Shown: piece after piece, positions 8,011-15,520 of the stretch | How the letters are laid out: each line of letters opens with the position of its first letter | Position numbering within the stretch: position 1 is the first letter of the stretch | Origin: Pseudomonas sp. K2I15 | Lineage (GTDB): Bacteria > Pseudomonadota > Gammaproteobacteria > Pseudomonadales > Pseudomonadaceae | Direction of reading: 5' to 3' | Assembly (NCBI RefSeq): GCF_002204795.1 | Contig: NZ_NIXO01000027.1 | Span: 1 to 64,000 of the forward strand | Length of the DNA: 64,000 bases | The notes under the pieces: model-generated | What the model was told of the DNA's origin: nothing | The model's database searches: none | The model's input: the letters and a program-made list of their open reading frames with translations, nothing else | Program-made: the position numbers and the translations under genes

Positions 8011-9153
8011 ATGATCATTTCGTCTGCATCGGATTACCGCGAAGCCGCCCGCCGCAAACTGCCGCGTTTCCTGTTCGACTACATCGACGGCGGTGCCTAC
8101 GCCGAACACACCCTCAGGGCCAACAGCTCGGACCTGGCCGACATCAGCCTGCGCCAGCGTATCCTGCGCAACGTCGAGAGCCTGAGCATTGAGACCACGC
8201 TGTTCGACCAGCCGCTGGCAATGCCGGTGATCCTGAGCCCAGTGGGCCTGACCGGCATGTTTGCCCGGCGTGGTGAAGTGCAGGCGGCGAAGGCGGCAGC
8301 GAACAAAGGCGTGCCGTTTTGCCTGTCCACGGTCTCCGTGTGCCCGATTGAGGAAGTAGCGTCCCAGAGCCCGCAATCCATCTGGTTTCAGCTGTATGTG
8401 CTGAAAGATCGCGGTTTCATGAAAAACGCCCTGGAACGGGCCCAGGCCGCCGGGGTGAAAAATCTCGTGTTCACCGTCGACATGCCCACCCCCGGCGCGC
8501 GTTATCGCGACGCCCATTCGGGGATGTCCGGCGCCTACGGGCCGCAACGCCAAATACTGCAAGCCATGACCAAACCGGCCTGGGCCTTCGATGTCGGCCT
8601 GATGGGGCGCCCCCACGACCTGGGCAACATCTCCAAATACCTGGGCAAGCCCACCCAGTTAAAAGACTACATCGGCTGGCTGGCCAACAACTTCGACCCG
8701 TCCATCAGTTGGAAGGACCTGGAGTGGATTCGCGACTTCTGGAAAGGCCCGATGATCATCAAAGGCATCCTCGACCCACAGGATGCCAAGGACGCCGTGA
8801 GTTTCGGCGCCGATGGCATCGTCGTCTCCAACCATGGCGGCCGGCAACTGGATGGCGTGCTGTCCACGGCCAAGGCGCTGCCCGCCATCGCACAAGCCGT
8901 GGGCAGCGATCTGACGGTGCTGGTGGACTCCGGCGTACGCTCGGGGCTGGACGTGGTGCGCATGCTCGCGCTGGGCGCCAAGGGCGTACTGCTGGGCCGC
9001 GCCCAGGCTTACGCACTGGCCGCTGACGGGCAGCGCGGCGTGGAGAACCTGCTGGATATCTTCGCCAAGGAAATGCGCGTGGCCATGACGTTGACCGGGG
9101 TGACGTCGATCGCACAGATCGACGAATCGATTCTAGTGCGCGGGCAGAGCTGA
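8011..9153 (+). CDS. lldD: FMN-dependent L-lactate dehydrogenase LldD
   Basis: LldD oxidises L-lactate to pyruvate and passes electrons to the respiratory chain at the inner membrane. The protein (380 residues from the ATG at 8011, MIISSASDYREAARRKLP) closely follows the P. aeruginosa LldD that I recall. It carries the FMN-binding and substrate motifs YIDGGAYAE, APVGLTG-like SPVGLTGMF, WFQLYVLKDRGF and FTVDMPTPGARYRD. The catalytic H275 is in SNHGGRQLDG. An in-frame start 16 codons upstream adds residues not seen in the family. No lactate permease (lldP) or lldE follows. A hairpin at 9170-9203 ends the unit. Other alpha-hydroxy-acid oxidases are possible, but the whole-length match favours lactate. 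Confidence 0.9.
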   Translation: MIISSASDYREAARRKLPRFLFDYIDGGAYAEHTLRANSSDLADISLRQRILRNVESLSIETTLFDQPLAMPVILSPVGLTGMFARRGEVQAAKAAANKGVPFCLSTVSVCPIEEVASQSPQSIWFQLYVLKDRGFMKNALERAQAAGVKNLVFTVDMPTPGARYRDAHSGMSGAYGPQRQILQAMTKPAWAFDVGLMGRPHDLGNISKYLGKPTQLKDYIGWLANNFDPSISWKDLEWIRDFWKGPMIIKGILDPQDAKDAVSFGADGIVVSNHGGRQLDGVLSTAKALPAIAQAVGSDLTVLVDSGVRSGLDVVRMLALGAKGVLLGRAQAYALAADGQRGVENLLDIFAKEMRVAMTLTGVTSIAQIDESILVRGQS

Positions 9154-9169
9154 CCGCGTCAGAAACGTC

Positions 9170-9203
9170 AGAGCCCCAGTCTTTTTTTAAAGACTGGGGC
9201 TCT
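9170..9203. terminator. Hairpin after lldD
   Basis: Fifteen-bp arms (agagccccagtcttt / aaagactggggctct) form a strong stem 17 bp past the lldD stop. The T run is in the loop and upper stem rather than after it, so this may be a terminator or an RNA 3'-end stabiliser. Confidence 0.6.
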
Positions 9204-9260
9204 AGGGATTAGGGCAAAGCGCTACTATTCTCGCTGGAATAAACACCGGCCTCCGCAGAC

Positions 9261-9875
9261 ATGATGAAACAAGCTCTTCCCCTCGCCCTCGCGTGCCTGA
9301 TGCTCGGGGCATGCAGCTACACCAAAACCACCCTTCCGAATGATCAGGAAGCCGCCCGCTACGACCCGGCGACCTCTGCAAGGGTGCGGATATTCTCCTC
9401 TCCGGAATTTATCGGCGCCTACCAGCCTGGTAAATCTTGCGCGCAACTGGACACCAAAGCGGTGAACCGCGGGCTGATCGACACCACGGTTTATAAACAC
9501 CAGGAAAGCTACATTCTATGGCGCAAGGTGGACCTTCGCGGCATGCAACCCGAGAACTACCAGAACAACGTCATTGGCATACCGCCCTCGCAAGCGACGC
9601 AGCGTCTGCAGACAGATCGGCTCAGCTACAGCGAATTCGTGCTGCCTGCCGGCAAGCCAAGTGTCGTGCACGTCAAATATCTCGCCCAGGACGGCAGTTG
9701 CTCTCCCCCACCCATCATGTTTGAACCGCAAGCAGGCAAGGATTATGAAGTCAGCCTGCAATTTACAAAGGAGAACTTCATTGCCACTCCACGGTGCCAA
9801 GTGAGTGTGGTTGCGCTCGATGGTGCAGCTGCGATCAAACAAAGCGTGCCAGTGACAACCCAACCCTGCAGGTAA
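9261..9875 (+). CDS. Putative lipoprotein, function unknown
   Basis: This is a 204-residue protein with a lipoprotein signal, MMKQALPLALACLMLGAC, whose lipobox LGAC puts the lipidated cysteine at residue 18. The mature part includes YDPATSARVRIF and a Cys-containing C-terminal half (GSCSPPPI, TPRCQVSV, TQPCR), which could form disulfides in the periplasm. I do not recognise a named family. It lies between the lldD hairpin and the Pho-box region of pstS and reads the same way as both. It appears to be its own unit. Two adjacent ATG codons (9261, 9264) are possible starts. Confidence 0.75.
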   Translation: MMKQALPLALACLMLGACSYTKTTLPNDQEAARYDPATSARVRIFSSPEFIGAYQPGKSCAQLDTKAVNRGLIDTTVYKHQESYILWRKVDLRGMQPENYQNNVIGIPPSQATQRLQTDRLSYSEFVLPAGKPSVVHVKYLAQDGSCSPPPIMFEPQAGKDYEVSLQFTKENFIATPRCQVSVVALDGAAAIKQSVPVTTQPCR

Positions 9876-9944
9876 AACGCAAACCCGTGAGCGGCTTCAA
9901 ATGGAGCCCTCACATATTTCTAAATGTTTCTTCATAAAGCCAAA

Positions 9945-9984
9945 CCGTCATTAAATAGACATATTTCAGGAATTAAATCGTCAC
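9945..9984 (+). promoter_or_regulatory. Pho-box-like array upstream of pstS
   Basis: Four 7-base units sit at an exact 11-bp period, separated by 4-bp AT-only spacers: ccgtcat (9945), tagacat (9956), caggaat (9967) and tcgtcac (9978), with spacers taaa, attt, taaa. The PhoB consensus is repeated CTGTCAT with A/T-rich 4-bp spacers, so units 1, 2 and 4 are recognisable and unit 3 is degenerate. The array ends 54 bp before the pstS ATG, the expected place for PhoB activation. Confidence 0.7.
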
Positions 9985-10038
9985 GTCTTAGACAGGTGGA
10001 GCCCTCCACTTAATCCTTTTCTTTGAGGTGTCGTCGTG

Positions 10039-11055
10039 ATGTTGCTGACCAAAAAGAGTCTGTCAGTGTTGTTCACTGCCCTGTGCCTGAGTGGTGTTGC
10101 TCACGCCACTGACGTCACGGGCGCAGGCTCCAGTTTCGTCTACCCGGTGCTGTCCAAGTGGTCCCAGGAATACAGCAAAAGCTCAAGTGACCGGATCAAC
10201 TACCAGTCCATCGGCTCCGGCGGCGGGATCGCACAGATCAAGGCGGCAACCGTGGATTTCGGCGCTTCCGACGCCCCGCTGTCGGCGGATGAACTGAAAG
10301 CCGGCGGCCTTGGCCAATTCCCAAGCGTGATCGGCGGCATCGTGCCGGTTATGAACGTCGAAGGCGTTGCGCCGGGCCAACTGAAACTCGACGGTGACGT
10401 CCTGGCGAAGATTTTCCTCGGTGACATCAAGGCCTGGAACGACCCGGCGATCGCCGCACTCAACCCTGGCTTGAAACTGCCTGGCGCGAACATCACCGTG
10501 GTTCACCGCTCGGACGGCTCGGGCACCTCGTACAACTTCACCAACTACCTCGCCAAAGTCAGTGACAGCTGGAAAACCAAAATCGGTTTCGGCACCACCG
10601 TGCCGTGGCCAGTCGGCGTGGGCGGCAAGGGTAACGAAGGTGTTTCGGCCTACGTGAAGCAGATCAAGAACTCCATCGGGTTTGTTGAATACGCCTACGC
10701 CCTGCAGAACAAAATGACTTACGCGTCACTGAAGAACGCATCCGGCAAATTTGTCGAGCCCAACGCCAAGGCCTTCCAGGCAGCGGCTGATACCGCCGAT
10801 TGGGCCAACGCCCAGGACTTCAACCTGATCATGACCAACGCACCGGGCGAGAACGCGTGGCCGATCACGGCGACCACCTGGATCATCATGTACAAGCAGC
10901 CGAAGAACGCCGAGCAAAGCCAGGCCGCTTTCAACTTCTTCAAATGGTCGTTGGAAAAAGGTCAGCAGCAGGCTGCGGCATTGGACTACGTAGCATTGCC
11001 CGATTCCCTCGTGACCCGGATCGAAGGTTACTGGAAGTCTGACTTCGCCCACTGA
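10039..11055 (+). CDS. pstS: Phosphate ABC transporter, periplasmic binding protein PstS
   Basis: PstS captures inorganic phosphate in the periplasm and delivers it to PstCAB. A signal peptide (MLLTKKSLSVLFTALCLSGVAHA, cleavage after about residue 23) leads into TDVTGAGSSFVYPVLSKW, the hallmark PstS N-terminus. Phosphate-contact motifs are visible: GAGSSF, DFGASDAPLS and RSDGSGTSYNF. Length 338 fits. A GTG lies one codon upstream (10036). The ATG at 10039 is better spaced from gaggtg (10025-10030). It is first gene of pstSCAB, with a Pho-box array upstream and a hairpin before pstC that may favour higher PstS output. Confidence 0.96.
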   Translation: MLLTKKSLSVLFTALCLSGVAHATDVTGAGSSFVYPVLSKWSQEYSKSSSDRINYQSIGSGGGIAQIKAATVDFGASDAPLSADELKAGGLGQFPSVIGGIVPVMNVEGVAPGQLKLDGDVLAKIFLGDIKAWNDPAIAALNPGLKLPGANITVVHRSDGSGTSYNFTNYLAKVSDSWKTKIGFGTTVPWPVGVGGKGNEGVSAYVKQIKNSIGFVEYAYALQNKMTYASLKNASGKFVEPNAKAFQAAADTADWANAQDFNLIMTNAPGENAWPITATTWIIMYKQPKNAEQSQAAFNFFKWSLEKGQQQAAALDYVALPDSLVTRIEGYWKSDFAH

Positions 11056-11069
11056 TCCGCCCTCCCATA

Positions 11070-11109
11070 ATCCCCTTGCCCAAACCACTTCATGCTTGAG
11101 CAAGGGGAT
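11070..11109 (+). promoter_or_regulatory. pstS-pstC intergenic hairpin covering the pstC ribosome site
   Basis: The arms atccccttgc (11070-11079) and gcaaggggat (11100-11109) are perfectly complementary with a 20-base loop. The right arm contains the only good Shine-Dalgarno sequence before pstC (aagggg) and the first two bases of the ATG at 11108. It could protect the pstS mRNA end, lower pstC translation, or both. Confidence 0.6.
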
Positions 11110-12124
11110 GAGCACATCTGACATGAACGAAACTGTCCAACCCCTGGCCATGACTACTCACGCGAGCGATGTATCGGGTGACAGCCGCGCAGCTCGCGAT
11201 CAGCGCAACGACCTGTGGTTCAAACGCTCGATGTTCGGCGCCGCCATGCTCGTCTTGCTGTTACTGGCGAGCATTGCCGCCTCGACATTGTGGGGCGGTG
11301 GGCTGGCCTTCAAGACCTTCGGTTTCGGTTTCGGTTTCATTACCAGCACCGAGTGGGATGCGGTCAACAACCACTTTGGCGCCCTGGTACCGATTTACGG
11401 CACCTTGGTCACGTCATTCCTGGCGTTGCTGATTGCGGTTCCGGTGAGTTTTGGCATCGCGATTTTCCTGACTGAAGTGGCGCCGCCCTGGCTGAGAATG
11501 CCAGTCGCCTCCGCCGTTGAATTGCTCGCGGGCATTCCCTCGATTATCTATGGCATGTGGGGGCTGTTTGTTTTTGGTCCATTTATGGCCGAGTACCTTT
11601 CACCCTGGATCAATGACTACCTGGGTGCACTTCCCTTTATTGGCTCGCTGTTCCAGGGGCCGCCGCTGGGTATCGGGATGCTGACCGCAGGCATCGTGCT
11701 GGCGATCATGATTACGCCGTTCATTACGTCGGTGATGCATGAAGTTTTTCGTAGCGTGCCGACTCAGTTGAAAGAGTCTGCCTACGCATTGGGTAGTACT
11801 ACCTGGGAAGTGGTGTGGGACATCGTGCTGCCCTACACCCGCTCGGCAGTGGTCGGCGGAGTGTTTCTAGGCCTCGGGCGCGCCCTGGGTGAAACCATGG
11901 CCGTCACCTTCGTGCTGGGTAACGCGCAACAGTTCTCCGCCTCGTTGCTGATGCCCAGCAGCTCCATCGCGTCGGTCATCGCCAACGAGTTCAGCGAGGC
12001 TTATACCGACCTGCATCGTTCGGCGCTGATTGCGCTGGGCTTCCTGCTGTTCATCGTGACATTTGTGGTGCTGGCGCTGGCGCGGTTGATGCTCATGCGC
12101 CTGTCACGCAAGGAGGGCTTATGA
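11108..12124 (+). CDS. pstC: Phosphate ABC transporter permease PstC
   Basis: This is one of the two inner-membrane permease subunits of the Pst importer. The protein has about six membrane segments. The first is at about 35-60 after a polar N-terminus. It also has the permease EAA-like loop (RSVPTQLKESAYALGSTTWEV) that docks on PstB. GRALGETMAVTFVLGN is characteristic of PstC/PstA. At 338 residues it is the short PstC form. The start is uncertain: ATG 11108 (used here) or ATG 11123, since the aagggg ribosome site abuts 11108 and is about 15 bases from 11123. It overlaps pstA by 4 bp (ATGA), which suggests coupled translation. Confidence 0.94.
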   Translation: MSTSDMNETVQPLAMTTHASDVSGDSRAARDQRNDLWFKRSMFGAAMLVLLLLASIAASTLWGGGLAFKTFGFGFGFITSTEWDAVNNHFGALVPIYGTLVTSFLALLIAVPVSFGIAIFLTEVAPPWLRMPVASAVELLAGIPSIIYGMWGLFVFGPFMAEYLSPWINDYLGALPFIGSLFQGPPLGIGMLTAGIVLAIMITPFITSVMHEVFRSVPTQLKESAYALGSTTWEVVWDIVLPYTRSAVVGGVFLGLGRALGETMAVTFVLGNAQQFSASLLMPSSSIASVIANEFSEAYTDLHRSALIALGFLLFIVTFVVLALARLMLMRLSRKEGL

Positions 12125-12993
12125 ACAGCAACGAGCGTCTGTACCGCAAGCGTGCCTTCAAGAACCGCGTGGCCATGCTGCTGAGTTGTGGCGCGACGGC
12201 CTTTGGCCTGTTGTGGCTGGCGTGGATTCTGCTGACCACCATCATCAACGGCTTTCAGGCGCTCAACCTGCGCCTGTTTACCCAGATGACGCCGCCTCCC
12301 GGAACAGACGGCGGCCTGGCCAACGCGTTTTATGGCAGCGCATTGATGTCGGGGATTGCGCTGCTGATTGGCACACCCATCGGGCTGATGGCGGGCATCT
12401 GGCTGGCGGAGTTCGCACGGCATTCGCGCCGGGGCACCACCGTTCGTTTCATCAACGACATCCTGCTGTCTGCGCCATCGATCGTGCTGGGGTTGTTCAT
12501 CTACACCGGCGTGATCCTGCCACTGAACCTGCTGACCAATCACCAGGTGGGTTTCTCCGCCATCGCTGGTGCCCTGGCATTGGCCCTGCTGGTGATTCCG
12601 GTGGTGGTGAGGACGACTGACGAAATGCTCCAACTGCAACCCTCGACCATGCGCGAGGCCGCCCTGGCCCTGGGCGTGCCGCAATGGAAGCTGACGTTGC
12701 AGATTGTATTAAGAGCGGCAAAGGCCGGCGTGGTGACCGGTATCTTGCTGGCGCTGGCCCGAATTACCGGAGAAACCGCACCGTTGCTATTCACCGCCTT
12801 CGGCAACCAGTTCTGGAGCAGCAACCTGCTCAAACCGATTGCCAGCGTGCCGGTGGTTATTTTCCAGTACGCCATGAGCCCCTTCGACGACTGGCACTCC
12901 CTCGCCTGGGCAGGCGCGCTGGTGCTGACGATGTTCGTGTTGGTGCTGAGCTTGCTGTCTCGCCTGATTCTTTTGCGCAATAGGTCCCACTGA
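12121..12993 (+). CDS. pstA: Phosphate ABC transporter permease PstA
   Basis: PstA is the second permease subunit of the phosphate importer (290 residues). It has an N-terminal membrane segment at about 18-40, a periplasmic loop containing PPPGTDGGLANAFYGS, and further segments. The conserved cytoplasmic loop is STMREAALALGVPQWKLTLQIV, followed by ARITGETAPLLFTAFGNQFW, both diagnostic for PstA. The ATG overlaps the pstC stop and is preceded by a strong aaggaggg. Its TGA shares one base with the pstB ATG (TGATG), so the four genes are translationally linked. Confidence 0.96.
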   Translation: MNSNERLYRKRAFKNRVAMLLSCGATAFGLLWLAWILLTTIINGFQALNLRLFTQMTPPPGTDGGLANAFYGSALMSGIALLIGTPIGLMAGIWLAEFARHSRRGTTVRFINDILLSAPSIVLGLFIYTGVILPLNLLTNHQVGFSAIAGALALALLVIPVVVRTTDEMLQLQPSTMREAALALGVPQWKLTLQIVLRAAKAGVVTGILLALARITGETAPLLFTAFGNQFWSSNLLKPIASVPVVIFQYAMSPFDDWHSLAWAGALVLTMFVLVLSLLSRLILLRNRSH

Positions 12994-13772
12994 TGCAATC
13001 GACCCGCCCTGATCCTGAGAAAACCAAAATCCGTGTCCGTGGGTTGGAGTTTTTCTATAACAACCAGCGTTCACTGAAATCCATCGACATCGATATTCCG
13101 GAAAAACGCATCACCGCGATCATCGGCCCATCGGGCTGTGGGAAGTCGACCTTGCTGCGCGTGTTCAACCGCATCTACTCGATGTACCCCAAGCAGGAGG
13201 CCCGCGGTGAGGTGTTGCTGAATGGCGAGAACATCCTCGCCCCCGGCTACTCGATGAACCGGCTGCGCAGCCACGTCGGGATGGTCTTCCAGAAGCCGGT
13301 GCCCTTCCCGATGTCGATCTACGACAACATCGCGTACGCCGTGCGCCACCATGAAAAGCTGTCACGCCGGGAAATGGACGACCGCGTCGAGCAGGCCCTG
13401 CGCGGCGGCGCCCTGTGGGATGAGGTGAAAGACAAACTCAAGCAGAGCGCCCAGAGCCTGTCAGGCGGGCAGCAGCAACGGCTGTGCATCGCCCGCACCA
13501 TTGCGCTGCGCCCGCAAGTATTGCTGCTGGATGAACCGACCTCGGCGCTCGACCCGATTTCCACCGGGCGCATCGAGCAGTTGATCACCGAGCTGAAGGA
13601 GCAATACACGGTGATCATCGTGACCCACAACATGCAGCAGGCCGCGCGGGTGTCAGACAGCACAGCGTTCATGTTTATGGGGGAGCTGATTGAGCACGGC
13701 AATACAGATGAGATCTTCACCAAGCCAAAGATGAAGCAGACCGAGGACTATATAACCGGGCGGTTTGGCTAG
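12993..13772 (+). CDS. pstB: Phosphate ABC transporter ATPase PstB
   Basis: PstB is the cytoplasmic ATPase that powers phosphate import. All ABC motifs are intact: Walker A GPSGCGKS (45-52), Q loop VFQKPVPFPMSIYDN, signature LSGGQ (156-160), Walker B VLLLDEP (176-182), D loop SALD and switch His in VIIVTHNM. The 259-residue length and the VPFPMSIYDN motif are typical of PstB. It ends the operon: a strong terminator follows 9 bp later and no phoU is present, unlike the usual pstSCAB-phoU order. I infer that this is a second Pst system, with phoU in another copy elsewhere. Confidence 0.97.
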   Translation: MQSTRPDPEKTKIRVRGLEFFYNNQRSLKSIDIDIPEKRITAIIGPSGCGKSTLLRVFNRIYSMYPKQEARGEVLLNGENILAPGYSMNRLRSHVGMVFQKPVPFPMSIYDNIAYAVRHHEKLSRREMDDRVEQALRGGALWDEVKDKLKQSAQSLSGGQQQRLCIARTIALRPQVLLLDEPTSALDPISTGRIEQLITELKEQYTVIIVTHNMQQAARVSDSTAFMFMGELIEHGNTDEIFTKPKMKQTEDYITGRFG

Positions 13773-13781
13773 GTTTAACGA

Positions 13782-13821
13782 AAAAGCCGATCACCCTCAG
13801 CGTTGAGAGTGATCGGCTTTT
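13782..13821 (+). terminator. Rho-independent terminator of pstSCAB
   Basis: The stem aaaagccgatcac / gtgatcggctttt has a small imperfect top (cctcag-cgt-tgaga) and follows the pstB stop. The terminal T run makes it a canonical terminator. Confidence 0.9.
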
Positions 13822-13828
13822 ATTGGGC

Positions 13829-13874
13829 AAAAAAAAACCCGGAAATCCTCACTTGCGTGGGCCTTCCGGATTTT
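13829..13874 (-). terminator. Terminator of the tRNA-Lys transcript
   Basis: Read on the minus strand, an imperfect stem (aatccggaagg ... ggatttccgggtt) ends in a run of about nine T. It starts 16 bp after the encoded CCA of tRNA-Lys. Confidence 0.8.
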
Positions 13875-13889
13875 CTAAACCGCCAAAAA

Positions 13890-13965
13890 TGGTGGGTCGT
13901 GTGGGATTCGAACCTACGACCAATTGGTTAAAAGCCAACTGCTCTACCAACTGAGCTAACGACCC
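13890..13965 (-). tRNA. tRNA-Lys (anticodon TTT)
   Basis: The 76-base tRNA begins gggtcgttagctcagttggt on the minus strand. It has a D arm (agctcagttggtagagc), anticodon loop cttttaa with anticodon TTT, T arm gtaggttcgaatcctac, a paired 7-bp acceptor stem (gggtcgt/acgaccc) and an encoded CCA at 13890-13892. No duplicated 3' end or integrase is nearby, so I see no sign that it serves as an integration site. Confidence 0.98.
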
Positions 13966-13982
13966 GCTGTGTGGTGGCGCGT

Positions 13983-14010
13983 ATAATACTGATTTCTAAG
14001 GATTATTCAA
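13983..14010 (-). promoter_or_regulatory. Sigma-70 promoter of tRNA-Lys
   Basis: On the minus strand there is -35 TTGAAT (14005-14010), a 16-bp spacer and -10 TATTAT (13983-13988). A GC-rich discriminator (acgcgcc) follows, as is usual for stringently controlled stable RNA genes. Confidence 0.65.
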
Positions 14011-14028
14011 CACCTTATTTGAAATAAT

Positions 14029-14706
14029 TCAGAAATAACGCGTTGGGTCCATAATTCCGGCCGCCTGGAAGCCTTCTGCACGCAGTCGGCAGCTGTCGCA
14101 TTTCCCACAAGCACGGCCGTCATTGTCCGCCTGATAGCAGGAAACAGTCAGCGAGTAATCGACGCCAAGTCCTACGCCAGCCTTCACGATATCGGCCTTG
14201 CTGCGGTTCTGCAGCGGCGCCAGGATGCGAAAGCCCTGCCCTTCTACACCGGCTTTGGTTGCCAGGTTGGCCATGCGCTCGAACGACTCGATGTACTCCG
14301 GGCGGCAGTCCGGGTAACCGGCGTAATCCAGCGCGTTGACACCAATGAAGATGTCGCGGGCATTCAGCACTTCGGCCCAACCGAGGGCCAGGGACAGGAA
14401 CACGGTGTTGCGCGCCGGCACGTAGGTCACCGGGATGCCTTCGCTGGGGGCTTGCGGCACGTCGATGGAGCTGTCGGTCAGCGCCGAGCCGCCAATGCCG
14501 TTGAGGTTCAGGCCGATCACCTTGTGCTCCACCACACTCAGGTCGCGGGCGACTCGGGCGGCAGCGTCGAGTTCGGCGCGGTGGCGCTGGCCGTAGTCGA
14601 AGCTCACGGTGTAGCAGCTGTAGCCTTCTGCACGGGCCATGGCGACCACGGTGGCGGAGTCGAGGCCACCAGACAGCAGGATGACCGCACGCTTTTGATC
14701 CGTCAT
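14029..14706 (-). CDS. queC: 7-cyano-7-deazaguanine synthase QueC
   Basis: QueC converts 7-carboxy-7-deazaguanine to preQ0 with ATP and ammonia, a step in queuosine tRNA modification. The N-terminal PP-loop motif LLSGGLDSATVV binds ATP. The C-terminal zinc site is formed by SCYQ and CGKCDSC. Length (225 residues from ATG 14706, MTDQKRAVILLSGG) fits. The longer open frame upstream overlaps queE and was rejected. It lies one base after the queE stop, so the two biosynthetic enzymes are co-transcribed in pathway order. Confidence 0.97.
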   Translation of the reverse strand: MTDQKRAVILLSGGLDSATVVAMARAEGYSCYTVSFDYGQRHRAELDAAARVARDLSVVEHKVIGLNLNGIGGSALTDSSIDVPQAPSEGIPVTYVPARNTVFLSLALGWAEVLNARDIFIGVNALDYAGYPDCRPEYIESFERMANLATKAGVEGQGFRILAPLQNRSKADIVKAGVGLGVDYSLTVSCYQADNDGRACGKCDSCRLRAEGFQAAGIMDPTRYF

Positions 14707-14707
14707 G

Positions 14708-15355
14708 TCAACGCCCCGGCTCGTCGTTCCACAGGTATTTGTGCAGTTGCAGTTGCAGGCGCACCGGCAGGTTGTCCGCGACGACCCAATCGGCCAGTTC
14801 GCGAGCATTCAGGTCATGGTGGCTTGGGGAAAACAGCACTTCGCCGGCGCGACGGTCCAGGCCATATTGGATCAGCTTGGAGGTCGCCCAGTCGTAGTCT
14901 TCACGGGAACAGATGACGAACTTGACCTGATCGTTGGTCGTCAGCAGCTCGATGTTCTCGTAGAGGTTGCGGTGCACTTCCTTGGAGCCCGGGGTTTTCA
15001 GGTCGAGGACCCGGCTGACCCGAGGGTCGACCGCAGAAATATCCAGCGCGCCGCTGGTTTCCAGCGACACCTCGTAACCGGCATCACACAACTGCTTGAG
15101 CAAGGGAATGGCGTTAGGCTGCGCCAGTGGCTCACCACCAGTGACGCAGACATAACGCGGCCGGTAACCGGCCACTTGCTCGAGGATATCTTCAAGGGTA
15201 CGCACGGTGCCGCCGCTGAAGGCGTAGGCGCTGTCGCAGTACTGGCAACGCAGCGGGCAACCGGTCAGGCGCACAAATACAGTGGGCAGGCCAGCAGTGC
15301 GCGTTTCACCCTGCAACGAGTAAAAAACTTCGGTAATACGTAATGTGTCTTGCAT
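14708..15355 (-). CDS. queE: 7-carboxy-7-deazaguanine synthase QueE
   Basis: QueE is a radical-SAM enzyme that contracts 6-carboxytetrahydropterin to 7-carboxy-7-deazaguanine. It has the SAM/4Fe-4S cysteine motif in GCPLRCQYCDSAY (CX3CX2C), the substrate motif FYSLQGETRTAGLPTVFVRL near the N-terminus and the SAM-binding TGGEPLAQ. The start is ATG 15355 (MQDTLRITEVF); a GTG three codons upstream is less likely. Its own promoter must lie in 15356-15472, because a cpoB terminator precedes it. 215 residues. Confidence 0.96.
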   Translation of the reverse strand: MQDTLRITEVFYSLQGETRTAGLPTVFVRLTGCPLRCQYCDSAYAFSGGTVRTLEDILEQVAGYRPRYVCVTGGEPLAQPNAIPLLKQLCDAGYEVSLETSGALDISAVDPRVSRVLDLKTPGSKEVHRNLYENIELLTTNDQVKFVICSREDYDWATSKLIQYGLDRRAGEVLFSPSHHDLNARELADWVVADNLPVRLQLQLHKYLWNDEPGR

Positions 15356-15472
15356 AGTCGCCACGGGCGTAACAGCTAAACAGGCTGTCCGCCTCCGTCA
15401 GGCACTTCAAGGAATTCCGCCAACGCGTAAACCCCAAAAAGCGTGTGTCATAAAAGGGCGTGGATTCTAACG

Positions 15473-15498
15473 AAAAAACCCGCGCAGGGCGCGGGTTT
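15473..15498 (-). terminator. Terminator of the tol-pal-cpoB transcript
   Basis: On the minus strand, aacccgcgc-cct-gcgcgggtt is followed by a run of T. It lies 22 bp after the cpoB stop. Confidence 0.9.
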
Positions 15499-15520
15499 CT
15501 TGTAACCAGGATTACCGCGC

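Noticed and set aside
13890..13965. tRNA-Lys as an integration site for a genomic island
   Set aside because: No integrase, no direct repeat of the tRNA 3' end, and core genes lie on both sides.
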